Assembly: GCA_046153015.1 (NCBI GenBank)
Contig: JBJXGF010000133.1
Location: 1-29,346, forward strand
DNA from: JBJXGF01 sp046153015
Lineage (GTDB): Bacteria; Actinomycetota; Acidimicrobiia; Acidimicrobiales; CAIXPF01
Direction: 5' to 3'
DNA length: 29,346 nucleotides
Numbering within the stretch: the first letter of the stretch is position 1; every line of letters begins with the position of its first letter. The notes under the pieces are model-generated. The model made no database searches, had not been told where the DNA came from, and saw only the letters and a program-made list of their open reading frames with translations. Both the position numbers and the translations under genes were made by a program. Positions 13,456 to 21,138 of the stretch are shown here, piece after piece.

Positions 13456-14628
13456 ATGTTCGACCTGAAGGACCGCACGGCGATCTGCGGTGTGGGCGAG
13501 TCCGACTACGGCCGCAAGCTCGGCCGCAGCGCGATCGACCTCGCCGCCGACGCCGTGCGCAACGCGCTCGACGACGCGGGGCTGGCCAAGACGCAGCTCG
13601 ACGGGATGGTGGTGAGCTTCGGCACGCCCTGGGGGGCCGACGCCGACACGCTGGCCAACGCCCTCGGCCTCGACCTCCGCTTCTACAACCAGACGTGGGC
13701 CCACGGCCGCTTCACCGGCACCTGCATCCAACAGGCGGCGATGGCGGTGGCCTGCGGCCTGGCCGACGTGGTGGCCTGCCTCGCGTCGGTCAGCTTCACC
13801 GGCGTGCGCCGCCCCAAGGTGGGCGGCGGCGGCGACAAGGAGGGCGGCCGGGAGGGCGGGGGCGGCCACGGCGAGGACCCGGTGTTCGGCATGACGAGCC
13901 CCGGGGCAGGCGCTGCGCTCGTGGCGCAGAAGTACTTCGCCCGCTACGGCGCCACCAGCGAGCAGCTCGCCGCGGTGCCGGTGGCGTTCCGCCGCCACGC
14001 CGGGCTCAACCCCCGCTCGATCATGAGCAAGCCGCTCACGGTCGAGGACCATCAGAACGCCCGCTACGTGTGCGAGCCGCTGCGCCTGTTCGACTACTGC
14101 CTCATCAACGACGGCGCGGCCTGCGTGCTCGTCACCTCCGCCGAGCAGGCCCGCGACTGCGCCAAGGCGCCGGTCTACCTGGCCGGCATGCAGGGCTTGC
14201 CGGCCGGGCGTGACGAGTTCATCTGGTCCTACCCCGGCTTCGGCATCGCCCAGCAGCGCGAGGCCCCGTACCACGAGGGCGGCCGCCAGCCGGTCTTCTC
14301 CATGGCCGGCGTGACCCCGGCCGACGTCGACGCGCTGTTCACCTACGACGCCTTCTCGGTGCTGGCCTGGATCGCCCTCGAACGCTGGGGGTTCTGCGGG
14401 CCCGGCGAAGCGGCCGAGTTCACCCAGGGCGGCGAGATCGAGCTTGGCGGCCGGCTCCCGATGAACACCAACGGCGGTCTGCTCTCCGAGGCGCACGTGA
14501 TGGCCTGGAACCATCAGTGCGAGATCGTGCGCCAGCTCCGGGGCGAGTGCGGCGAGCGCCAGGTGCCGGGCGCGGAGGTCATCCAGTGGGCCAACGCCTA
14601 CGGCGACTCGATCATCTACCGGAGGTGA
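13456..14628 (+). CDS. Thiolase-like protein of the SCP-x/lipid-transfer (Ltp2) type
   Basis: A 390-aa cytoplasmic protein with the thiolase fold. C90 (TGTCIQQAAMAVACG) aligns with the thiolase nucleophile region, but without the usual G-S/T-G context. The C-terminal MNTNGGLLSEAHVMAWNHQ matches the NTxGG..S.xH segment of SCP-x thiolases. It resembles the lipid-transfer thiolases that work with DUF35 proteins, such as the Ltp2-ChsH2 retro-aldolase pair of steroid degradation, rather than a standard beta-ketothiolase. This is supported by the DUF35 gene four bases downstream. Residues about 121-142 are an odd Gly/charged insertion (VGGGGDKEGGREGGGGHGED), probably a surface loop. Whether the reaction is thiolysis or C-C aldol cleavage cannot be decided from sequence. 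Confidence 0.85.
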   Translation: MFDLKDRTAICGVGESDYGRKLGRSAIDLAADAVRNALDDAGLAKTQLDGMVVSFGTPWGADADTLANALGLDLRFYNQTWAHGRFTGTCIQQAAMAVACGLADVVACLASVSFTGVRRPKVGGGGDKEGGREGGGGHGEDPVFGMTSPGAGAALVAQKYFARYGATSEQLAAVPVAFRRHAGLNPRSIMSKPLTVEDHQNARYVCEPLRLFDYCLINDGAACVLVTSAEQARDCAKAPVYLAGMQGLPAGRDEFIWSYPGFGIAQQREAPYHEGGRQPVFSMAGVTPADVDALFTYDAFSVLAWIALERWGFCGPGEAAEFTQGGEIELGGRLPMNTNGGLLSEAHVMAWNHQCEIVRQLRGECGERQVPGAEVIQWANAYGDSIIYRR

Positions 14629-14632
14629 GCCG

Positions 14633-15058
14633 GTGACCACCGCCGCGCCCTACGACAAGCCGCTGCCCTCGCTCTCCAACCTGAACCGGCCGTTCTACGA
14701 GGGTCTGAAGGAGCGCCGCCTCACCCTGCAGCGCTGCCTCGCCTGCCGTGAGATCTGGTACCCGCCGGGGCCGTTCTGCCCGGCCTGCTGGTCCCGCGAC
14801 ATCGAGTGGGCCGAGCTCTCGGGCCGGGGCAAGGTCACGAGCTGGGTCGTGTTCCACCAGGCGTACTACCGCTCCTTCGAGGCGGATCTTCCCTACAACG
14901 TGGCCGAGGTCGAGCTCGAGGAGGGCCCCCGGCTGCTCACCAACCTCGTGGGCGTGGCCAACGACGAGATCCGCCTCGGGATGCCGGTCGAGATCGTCTA
15001 CGACGACGTGACCGACGCGATCACGCTGGCGAAGTTCCGCCCGGCGGGGAAGGGCTGA
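14633..15058 (+). CDS. DUF35 Zn-ribbon/OB-fold protein, partner of the thiolase-like protein
   Basis: A 141-aa acyl-CoA-associated protein. The N-terminal helix region is FYEGLKERRLTLQRC. A rubredoxin-like zinc ribbon follows with C35-x2-C38 and C49-x2-C52. Residues about 60-135 are an OB-fold (GRGKVTSWVVFHQAYYRSF, then YNVAEVELEEGPRLLTNLVG). Proteins of this family bind the CoA part of the substrate for a thiolase-fold partner, as in the ChsH2-Ltp2 complex. The GTG start at 14633 has GGAGGTGA overlapping the stop of the thiolase gene, seven bases upstream, a strong site that fixes the start. It is followed by a CoA transferase after four bases. Confidence 0.92.
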   Translation: MTTAAPYDKPLPSLSNLNRPFYEGLKERRLTLQRCLACREIWYPPGPFCPACWSRDIEWAELSGRGKVTSWVVFHQAYYRSFEADLPYNVAEVELEEGPRLLTNLVGVANDEIRLGMPVEIVYDDVTDAITLAKFRPAGKG

Positions 15059-15062
15059 CGCG

Positions 15063-16211
15063 ATGGCCAAGATCCTCGACGGGATCCGCGTGTTCGACAT
15101 GACCCTCGCCGCGGTGGGGCCGTGGGCCTCGAAGCTGCTCGGCCAGCTCGGCGCCGACGTGATCCACGTCGAGTCGCCCGACGGGGAGATGTCGCACTAC
15201 ATCCCGCCCCCCATCAAGGGCACGGGCGTGCTCTACATCTCGGCCAACTACAACAAGCGCCACGTGAGCCTCGACCTGAAGGACGACGCCGACCGTGAGC
15301 GCGCCTATCAGCTGATCGAACGCTGCGACGTGTTCGTGCAGAACATGCGCCCGGGCGCGGCCGAGCGGCTCGGCATGGGCTACGAGGCGGTGGCCGCCCG
15401 CAGCCCCGGCATCGTCTACGTGGCGGCCTCGGCCTACGGCTCGGTGGGCCCGATGGCCGGCGAGGCGGGCGTCGACCCGCTGTTGCAGGCGTTCTGCGGC
15501 TGGAGCTCGATCACCGGCCCGCCGGGCGGGCCGGGCGAGATGTTCCGCCACTACGCCCACCTCGACATCAACACCAGCTCGATGATCGTGGAGGCCGTGC
15601 TCGCCGCCCTCTACGCCCGGGAACGCACGGGGCGGGGCCAGAAGATCGAGATCGAGATGCTGAACGCGGCGATCGCGCTCCAGCAGACCCGCCTCGCCGA
15701 GTACTTCGCCACCAAGGCCCAGCCCGAGCCGCTCGGCTCGGCGGCCGCCGTGACCGTGCCCCACCAGGCGTTCCGCTGCGAGGACCAGCGCTGGCTGGCC
15801 GTCGGGGTGGAGCGCCCGGAGCAGTGGCCGGCGCTGTGCCGGGCGCTGGGCGCCGACGAGCTGGCGCAGGATCCGCGCTTCGCCGACAACCCGGGCCGGG
15901 TCGAGCACCGAGGCGAGCTGATCCCGCTGCTCGAGGCCCGCTTCGCGGCCAAGCCGGCGCGTTGGTGGCAGCTTCGCCTGGCCAAGGAGCGGGTGCCGTG
16001 CTCGCGGATCCTCGGCTTCGACGAGCTCTCCGTGCATCCACAGGTGCTGGCCAACGAGCACCTCGTCGAGATCGATACGCCCCACTGGGGCCGCCTGTGG
16101 GTCGAGGGCGTGCCGTGGCGGTTCGTGAACACCGAGGCCGGCCCGGTGGAGGCGGGCGGGCTCACCGGCGAGCACACCGCCGAGGTGCTCGACGAGCTGG
16201 GGATCGCCTGA
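15063..16211 (+). CDS. Class III (CaiB/BaiF-type) CoA transferase
   Basis: A 382-aa cytoplasmic CoA transferase that would move CoA between carboxylic acids through an enzyme-bound anhydride. The N-terminal GIRVFDMTLAAVGPWASKLLGQLGADVIHVES is typical. The catalytic Asp is probably D138 in EAGVDPLLQAFCG. Other family segments are NYNKRHVSLDLKD, NMRPGAAERLGMGYE and GRGQKIEIEML. The family substrate (a formyl-, carnitinyl-, succinyl- or bile-acid-like acid) cannot be told from sequence. It lies four bases after DUF35 and overlaps the next CoA transferase by one base (TGATG). Two adjacent, different class III transferases suggest either two acid substrates or a heteromeric enzyme with one active chain. 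Confidence 0.92.
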   Translation: MAKILDGIRVFDMTLAAVGPWASKLLGQLGADVIHVESPDGEMSHYIPPPIKGTGVLYISANYNKRHVSLDLKDDADRERAYQLIERCDVFVQNMRPGAAERLGMGYEAVAARSPGIVYVAASAYGSVGPMAGEAGVDPLLQAFCGWSSITGPPGGPGEMFRHYAHLDINTSSMIVEAVLAALYARERTGRGQKIEIEMLNAAIALQQTRLAEYFATKAQPEPLGSAAAVTVPHQAFRCEDQRWLAVGVERPEQWPALCRALGADELAQDPRFADNPGRVEHRGELIPLLEARFAAKPARWWQLRLAKERVPCSRILGFDELSVHPQVLANEHLVEIDTPHWGRLWVEGVPWRFVNTEAGPVEAGGLTGEHTAEVLDELGIA

Positions 16212-17410
16212 TGGGCCCGCTCGAGGGTGTGGTGGTGCTCGATCTCACCGAGGGGTTGTGCGGCCCGTTCGCCTCGATGCGGCTCGCCGACCTCGGGGCC
16301 GACGTGTGGAAGGTCGAGCCGCTGCTGGGCGACTGCTCACGGCGCATGGGCCCGCCGTGGGTCGGCGACGAGTCGGCCGTGTACCTCACGCTCAACCGCG
16401 GGAAGCGCTCGCTCGCCGTCGACCTCGAACGCCCCGAGGGCGCCGAGCTGGTGCGCCGCCTGGCGGCGCGCGCCGACGCCGTTCTCGAGGATCTCGGCCC
16501 CGGCCGGGCCGAGCAGCTCGGGATCGGCTTCGGGCGCCTCCGCGCCGCCAACGCCGACCTCGTCTACGTGGCGATCTCCGCGTGGGGCGAGAAGGGCCCG
16601 CTGGCCGACCAGCCCGGCTGCGAGCTGGCCGTGCAGGCGATGGCGGACTACACGAACTCGCTGGGGCGCATCGGCGAAGCCCCGGTGCGCCTCGGCGCCG
16701 ACGTGGCCAACCTGTCGACCGGCGTGTTCGCCGCGCAGGCGGTGCTGGCCGGGCTGCTGCACCGGGCCCGCCGCGGCGAAGGCGAACGCGCCTCGGTGTC
16801 GATGCTCGGCACGCTCCTGCACATGCGCGGGATCATGTGGACCGCGCTCAGCGATCCCGACGACTGGTTCGGCTTCCACCTCGACAACTACACCAAGCCG
16901 CCCGAGACGGGCTACCGGACGAAGGATGGCCGGGTGTTCTTCGGGCTGCGTCGGGGCACCAGCGAGGACTGGGACACGCTGATGATCACGCTCGGCCTCG
17001 AGGACCACATCGCCGACCCGCGCTTCGAGCGCTTCGGGCGAGAGGCGACCATGCTCGGCCGTCACGCCGCCGAGGTGAAGCACGTGTGGGAGAAGGGCTT
17101 CGCCCAGCTGACCTGCGAGGAGGTGGTCGACCTCGTGCACGAGTACCGCGGCGACGCGGTGATGTTCACCGACTACCCGACGCTCGTGAACCACGGCCAG
17201 ACCGCCGCGCTGGGCTCGTTCACCGAGATCGAGCACCCCCGCCTCGGGGCCCTGCCCACCGTGGCCCCCGCCGCCCGGCTCTCCGACACGCCGCTGCGGA
17301 TCACCCTGCCCCCACCCGAGCTGGGCGAGCACACCGACGAGGTGCTCGCGTCGATCGGCGTGACCCCCGACGCCCTCAGGGAGCTGCGCGCCGCAGGCGT
17401 GGTCGGCTGA
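16211..17410 (+). CDS. Class III CoA transferase homologue with Glu at the catalytic Asp position
   Basis: A 399-aa CaiB/BaiF-family protein. The start and fold signatures are clear: GVVVLDLTEGLCGPFASMRLADLGADVWKVE and LNRGKRSLAVDLERPEG, then LVYVAISAWGEKGPLADQPG. Where the neighbouring transferase has AGVD138, this protein has PGCE138 followed by LAVQAM, so the residue that forms the acyl anhydride appears to be Glu. It may be a less active or structural partner of the first chain, or use another mechanism. It is the last gene of the six-gene plus-strand cluster and overlaps its neighbour by one base. The assignment to the family is safe; activity is uncertain. Confidence 0.9.
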   Translation: MGPLEGVVVLDLTEGLCGPFASMRLADLGADVWKVEPLLGDCSRRMGPPWVGDESAVYLTLNRGKRSLAVDLERPEGAELVRRLAARADAVLEDLGPGRAEQLGIGFGRLRAANADLVYVAISAWGEKGPLADQPGCELAVQAMADYTNSLGRIGEAPVRLGADVANLSTGVFAAQAVLAGLLHRARRGEGERASVSMLGTLLHMRGIMWTALSDPDDWFGFHLDNYTKPPETGYRTKDGRVFFGLRRGTSEDWDTLMITLGLEDHIADPRFERFGREATMLGRHAAEVKHVWEKGFAQLTCEEVVDLVHEYRGDAVMFTDYPTLVNHGQTAALGSFTEIEHPRLGALPTVAPAARLSDTPLRITLPPPELGEHTDEVLASIGVTPDALRELRAAGVVG

Positions 17411-17718
17411 CCCCCCCCATCGGAGATCGGTTGTCAAGCGGCTCGCTTCGGTCATGCCGATCCGCCCACCGGCGAACGCACCTCGCGCGACGGGGCCTGG
17501 GGCGACTCGAGATCCCTCCTCCAGCTCGCCGACGAGTCGTCGGCGGCGGCGCGGGTGGCACGCTGCGGCCGGCCACACCGCGCCCTCGACGCCCGCAGGC
17601 GCACAACGTGCTGCCGATCGTCACCCCCATCCTCGCTCCCCGCGGGAGCGCTCGATCCCGACGCCGGCCTTGAGCGCCCCATTGCGCAGCAGAGAGTGTC
17701 GTGTCGTCACGCTCGTGG
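17411..17718. other. Intergenic gap between convergent genes, no gene recognised
   Basis: A 308-base gap between the CoA transferase and the ferritin-like gene. It starts with a C-run and contains GCGGCTCGCTTCGGTCATG near 17440, faintly like the end of the dispersed repeat. Open frames here have no recognisable product. The only structured piece is the hairpin at 17634-17650. It also marks a shift to a less GC-rich style of coding sequence that lasts to about 20950. Confidence 0.5.
17634..17650. terminator. Hairpin between convergent genes, possible bidirectional terminator
   Basis: CGCTCCC-CGC-GGGAGCG is a perfect 7-bp stem with a 3-base loop, placed between the convergent CoA transferase and ferritin-like genes. 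It has no T-run, as is common in high-GC actinobacteria. Confidence 0.35.
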
Positions 17719-18912
17719 TCACATGAAGTTGCGGGTGTGCAGGGTTGCGAGTTGGTGTGCCTGCTCGGGGTGGAATCCGAGCTTGGCGAGGCGGGCGGCT
17801 CGCCCGTCTTGCATGTCTGCCTGGAGGCCCTGGACCGCGTCCCAGCCCCGGCCGATGGCGGAGGGCGTGAGCTCGCCTGCGGCGAGGATGACAAGCGCGT
17901 CGAGGACGTCTTGGTTGAGGCCGGCAGTGGCGCGGAGGTCGTCGTGGCGGCGTTCGATTGCGGCGGCGAGGCGGGGGCGCAGGTGCTGATCGAGTTGGCA
18001 GTGGCGTGCCAGGTGGGAGATCCCGAAGGCGACGTGGCGGGCTTCGTCGATGCGTACGAGGCGGGCGATCTCTGCGGTGGTGGCGTCGGGGGCATGGCGT
18101 TCGATGTAGCCGAGCAGCGCCAGGAACGTCCCTTCGCCGAGCACGCTGAGCAGGAAGGCGGCGGTGGCGAAGTCGGCCTCGTCGAGCAGGGTTTGCAGCG
18201 AAGCTCGCCCGCCGGCGCCCGACAGGACGGGCGGCTGGTCGTGGAGGCGGGCGCGTCGGGCGAACACGTGGGCGTGGCGGGCCTCGTCGGCGACTTGCAC
18301 GGCCAGGAGGTGTTGGATCTCAGCGAAGTGGGGGTGGATGCGGCCCAAGAACCGTGCCGGCACGACGAGGGCGGCCTCCTCGTTCTCGACGAGGTAGGTC
18401 ATGATCTGCACGACCGCGCGCTCGATGGCGGGGTCTTGATGGGCTGGCGCGTCCCACGGGATGGCGGTGGCGGGGTCCCATTGGCCGCTCAGGGCGCGTT
18501 CGTAGAGGCGGGCGGCGTCGTCGCTCCAGATCTCGTCGCGGTGATCGAGATCGAAGCGGGGCGACGGTCCGCCGGCCTCTACCCACACGCCTCGAGCAGC
18601 GAGCCCCCAGTCGGCCGGGGGCCGCTCGACCACTTCGCCCACCCCCGGGGCCCCGCCAGCCACGGCGCCCACCCAGCGCGACCCCACGGTCCGACCAACC
18701 ACGACTGTCAACCTGTCGCCCTCGACAACGAGACGGTGACCGTTGGCGGTGCACCAGGCCCGCAGTTGTGCTCGCAGGTCGCGATGGCTGCCGATCACCG
18801 CGATCGCGGCGCCGGGCTCGGCCTCTCGCACGCCACGGTCGACGAGCACATGGGCGCCCCGGTCGAAGCCGAGCTCGCCCAGCAGCACGACCCCGGTCTG
18901 GCCATGGGTCAC
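17719..18912 (-). CDS. Fusion of a TusA-like domain and a diiron ferritin-like domain
   Basis: A 397-aa protein. Residues about 7-72 resemble a TusA/SirA domain (LGELGFDRGAHVLVDRGV, then EPGAAIAVIGSHRDLRAQLRAWCTANGHRLV), but the CPxP motif that carries persulfide is replaced by FDRG. Residues about 120-310 are a ferritin-like four-helix domain with likely iron ligands E179 (VENEE), E210/H213 (ADEARH), E260 (VLGEGTF) and E290/H293 (IDEARH), the pattern of AurF/ribonucleotide-reductase-like diiron oxygenases. The C-terminus is helical. The start is the GTG at 18912, overlapping the preceding stop (GTGA); the longer upstream frame reads Arg-rich shadow. A diiron oxidase or oxygenase is likely; the substrate is unknown. 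The domain assignment of the N-terminus is less certain. Confidence 0.75.
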   Translation of the reverse strand: MTHGQTGVVLLGELGFDRGAHVLVDRGVREAEPGAAIAVIGSHRDLRAQLRAWCTANGHRLVVEGDRLTVVVGRTVGSRWVGAVAGGAPGVGEVVERPPADWGLAARGVWVEAGGPSPRFDLDHRDEIWSDDAARLYERALSGQWDPATAIPWDAPAHQDPAIERAVVQIMTYLVENEEAALVVPARFLGRIHPHFAEIQHLLAVQVADEARHAHVFARRARLHDQPPVLSGAGGRASLQTLLDEADFATAAFLLSVLGEGTFLALLGYIERHAPDATTAEIARLVRIDEARHVAFGISHLARHCQLDQHLRPRLAAAIERRHDDLRATAGLNQDVLDALVILAAGELTPSAIGRGWDAVQGLQADMQDGRAARLAKLGFHPEQAHQLATLHTRNFM

Positions 18913-19781
18913 GGGTGGTAGGTGGGATCGATGATGCGCCCAGCCTCGTCGTACAACTGCAGCAGGTCGACGGCCCGTTCGAGCTGGTCGAAGCCGCTGG
19001 TGCGGCCCCTGCGCCACTGTCGTAGCCCTTCAAGCTCGAGCAGGCCCCGCACGTCGGAGTCGTCGAACGACATCGACAGCAAGAGCTCGCCGAACACGTC
19101 GACGGTCGCGGCGTCAGTTGCGTCGTCCACCACCGTGAACACGCAATGGTCGTACGGCTCGGTTTCGCTCAGCACTCGCAGCGAGCCTGGGACGATGAGG
19201 CCTTCCTGGGCGAACGTGAGCTGGTTGGCGCCAATGACGCAGGCGGCGTCGACGTCGCCAGCGAGCAACGCCGTAACCGCATCACGCTCGCCGCCCACAT
19301 GATCGCCGTGTTTGCCCACCATCACGTCGAAACCCACGACATCGAGGTCCCTGCCGGGGGCAAGCCCGGCGGCGGCAAGATGGCCGAGGGGGATCAGCCT
19401 CGACTGGGGCGAGTCGGTCGCGCCGACCGCGACCCGCCGCCCGGCGAGGTCCGACAGTGCGCCAACCGTGCCGTCGGAGCGCACCAGCACGACCGAGGTG
19501 AGATCCTGGTCGGTGTCGCGCATGATCGGCGCCGACGCCGACCGGCCCGCGGCTGCGGCCAGCCGGCGGGCCCGCACCCACGCGAGGGGCGAGTTCCACG
19601 CCGCGTCGATGCGGCCAGCCAGCAGGTCTTCGACCTGACGCTCGTAGTTCGAGTAGAGCACGTAATCGAAGGGGAAGTCGTGCGCCGCGAACCAGTCGCG
19701 GAACCCCTCCCAGATCGTTACGACCTTCGGCGCGTACGCCACCGCGCCGAGCACGAACGAGTCTTTCGGGGTGGTGCTCAC
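18909..19781 (-). CDS. PhnD-like periplasmic-binding-fold protein without a signal peptide
   Basis: A 290-aa protein resembling the substrate-binding proteins of phosphate/phosphonate-type ABC transporters. Visible family parts: VLGAVAYAPKVVTIWEGFRDWF at the start, YSNYERQVEDLLAGRIDAAWNSPLAWV (residues about 43-69), TSVVLVRSDGTVGALSDLAGRRVAVGATDSPQS, and a second-lobe VTALLAGDVDAACVIGANQL. It has no signal peptide or lipobox and no permease or ATPase gene nearby, so it is probably cytoplasmic, perhaps a ligand-binding or enzyme-like derivative of the fold. GTG start at 19781 overlaps the acyl-CoA dehydrogenase-like stop, and its own stop overlaps the ferritin-like start; all three are coupled. 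Confidence 0.8.
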   Translation of the reverse strand: MSTTPKDSFVLGAVAYAPKVVTIWEGFRDWFAAHDFPFDYVLYSNYERQVEDLLAGRIDAAWNSPLAWVRARRLAAAAGRSASAPIMRDTDQDLTSVVLVRSDGTVGALSDLAGRRVAVGATDSPQSRLIPLGHLAAAGLAPGRDLDVVGFDVMVGKHGDHVGGERDAVTALLAGDVDAACVIGANQLTFAQEGLIVPGSLRVLSETEPYDHCVFTVVDDATDAATVDVFGELLLSMSFDDSDVRGLLELEGLRQWRRGRTSGFDQLERAVDLLQLYDEAGRIIDPTYHP

Positions 19782-20950
19782 AGCAGCGGCATCCCAGCGA
19801 GGGCGCGGCCGATCATGTCGTGCAGCGCGTCGGTGGTCGGCGCCATCACCGCCGCCGCCTGCGCGTCACGGAAATGGCGTTCGATGCCGAGGTCACGCCG
19901 GAACGCGGCGCCCCCACCGAGGCGCATGGCCTCTCCGGTGACCTCCAACGCCGCCTCGGCAGCTGCCGCCTTCGCCTCCAACATCCGCAGCGCTGCGTCG
20001 GCACGGCCCGAGGCAAGCGCCGCGCAGGCATCGTCGACCAGGGCGCCAGCCGAGTCGAGCACGACCCGCAGCCGCCCGTACCGGCCCCGGGGCGCCGGCT
20101 GATCTATCAGCGCCTGACCGAGGTGCTCCAAACGGGCGGATTTCAGATGGTCGAGTGTCTTCGCCAAGGCCGCGTCGCCAAAGCCCAGACTGCCCGACGC
20201 GTTGAGCAGCAAGAACCAGGGCAATACCGCCGACAGCGCCAGATCGAGACCGCCGCCATCAGCGCCGAGCATGCAGCCCATGGGAACCCGAGCGCCCAGC
20301 GCGTCGACTGGTGACGAGGCGTTGCCCCGCAAACCGAGCCCGTCAAACGGCGCCGCCACCTTCACCCCTGCCGTGTCGGCAGGCACCAGCCACATCGTCG
20401 ATGGCCCATCTCCAGCGAGAGGGCGAGAGGTCCACACATACGAATCCGCCTCACCCGCCGACGTCACCCAGCTCTTGTCGGCGTCGAGCACCACGCTGTC
20501 GTCCTCGGCCCGGGCGGTCGACAGCGTCGCCCAGAAATGGCTGCGCGAGCCCCGCTCGCTGAACGCCAACGTCGACAGATGCAGCCCCGCCGCAATGTCG
20601 CGGCGAACATCGTCGGGTCCCACTTGCTCGATGACCGCCGTCGCCGCGAGGTGCATGGTGTACACCATCGCAGTCGAGCCGCACACCGAGGCGAGCCGTC
20701 GCACAACTGCGGCTGCGTCGGCAAAGGAGCCCCCGCCGCCACCCACAGCGCCCGCGCTGATCAGACCGCCGTACCCGTTGGCGAGCAGCGTGCCGATCGA
20801 CGCCCGGGGGAACTCACCCCGGCCATCCACCTCGACCGCGGCCGGGCCGATCGTGGCGCTGATGAGGTTCTCGAGCACGTCGAGACTGCTCGGGGCGGTC
20901 ACCGGGCCGCCCCCCAACGATGCGTCCTGCTGCACATAGGCGTCTCCCAC
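19778..20950 (-). CDS. Acyl-CoA dehydrogenase-fold flavoprotein
   Basis: A 390-aa protein of the acyl-CoA dehydrogenase superfamily. Family parts include VCGSTAMVYTMHLAATAVIEQ, LAFSERGSRSHFWATLSTAR and DADKSWVTSAGEADSYVW in the middle domain, then the C-terminal helical domain with RLGGGAAFRRDLGIERHFRDAQAAAVMAPTTDALHDMIGRAL. The end RDAQAAAVMAPTTD lacks the obvious catalytic Glu segment of beta-oxidation enzymes and is more like the divergent members that act as flavin monooxygenases (DszC/HpaB-like group); this is inference. The GTG start at 20950 is uncertain; VTAPSSLDVLENLI (residue 17) is an alternative. It is the first gene of a three-gene coupled operon with a PhnD-like protein and a diiron protein. 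Confidence 0.82.
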   Translation of the reverse strand: MGDAYVQQDASLGGGPVTAPSSLDVLENLISATIGPAAVEVDGRGEFPRASIGTLLANGYGGLISAGAVGGGGGSFADAAAVVRRLASVCGSTAMVYTMHLAATAVIEQVGPDDVRRDIAAGLHLSTLAFSERGSRSHFWATLSTARAEDDSVVLDADKSWVTSAGEADSYVWTSRPLAGDGPSTMWLVPADTAGVKVAAPFDGLGLRGNASSPVDALGARVPMGCMLGADGGGLDLALSAVLPWFLLLNASGSLGFGDAALAKTLDHLKSARLEHLGQALIDQPAPRGRYGRLRVVLDSAGALVDDACAALASGRADAALRMLEAKAAAAEAALEVTGEAMRLGGGAAFRRDLGIERHFRDAQAAAVMAPTTDALHDMIGRALAGMPLL

Positions 20951-21138
20951 GTTCGACCGGGCGCCGACGGCCCAGCGTGTCCGCCCCTTCTAGCACGGCG
21001 GCGGGTTCCGGCAAGCCTGCACGCTCGCAGGCCAGGTCGGCCCGGCTGTGCTGAGGGTCGAGGCTGTCCAGCGCGGCGAGCAATCGCCGGCCACCGCGCT
21101 TGAGCGGCCCGTCCTCCGCCTGGCCGGCGAAGCTTCGC
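20951..21138 (-). other. Gap with a coding-like remnant, no assignable gene
   Basis: This 188-base gap between TesB and the acyl-CoA dehydrogenase-like gene has no promoter I can name. On the minus strand a frame without start codon runs from the TesB end through the gap: PLKRGGRRLLAALDSLD and then RADLACERAGLPEPAAV. It looks like ordinary protein but matches no family I know, and may be a decayed gene end or chance. A TTG at 21083 is the only possible start. Confidence 0.3.

Noticed and set aside
13840..13880. Possible frameshift or repeat expansion in the thiolase-like gene (Gly-rich run)
   Set aside because: The frame is intact on both sides and conserved segments continue after it; it is better read as a surface-loop insertion.
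17452..17682. Small minus-strand frame in the 17411-17718 gap
   Set aside because: No family similarity, Arg/Ser-rich composition and no start signal; treated as non-coding.
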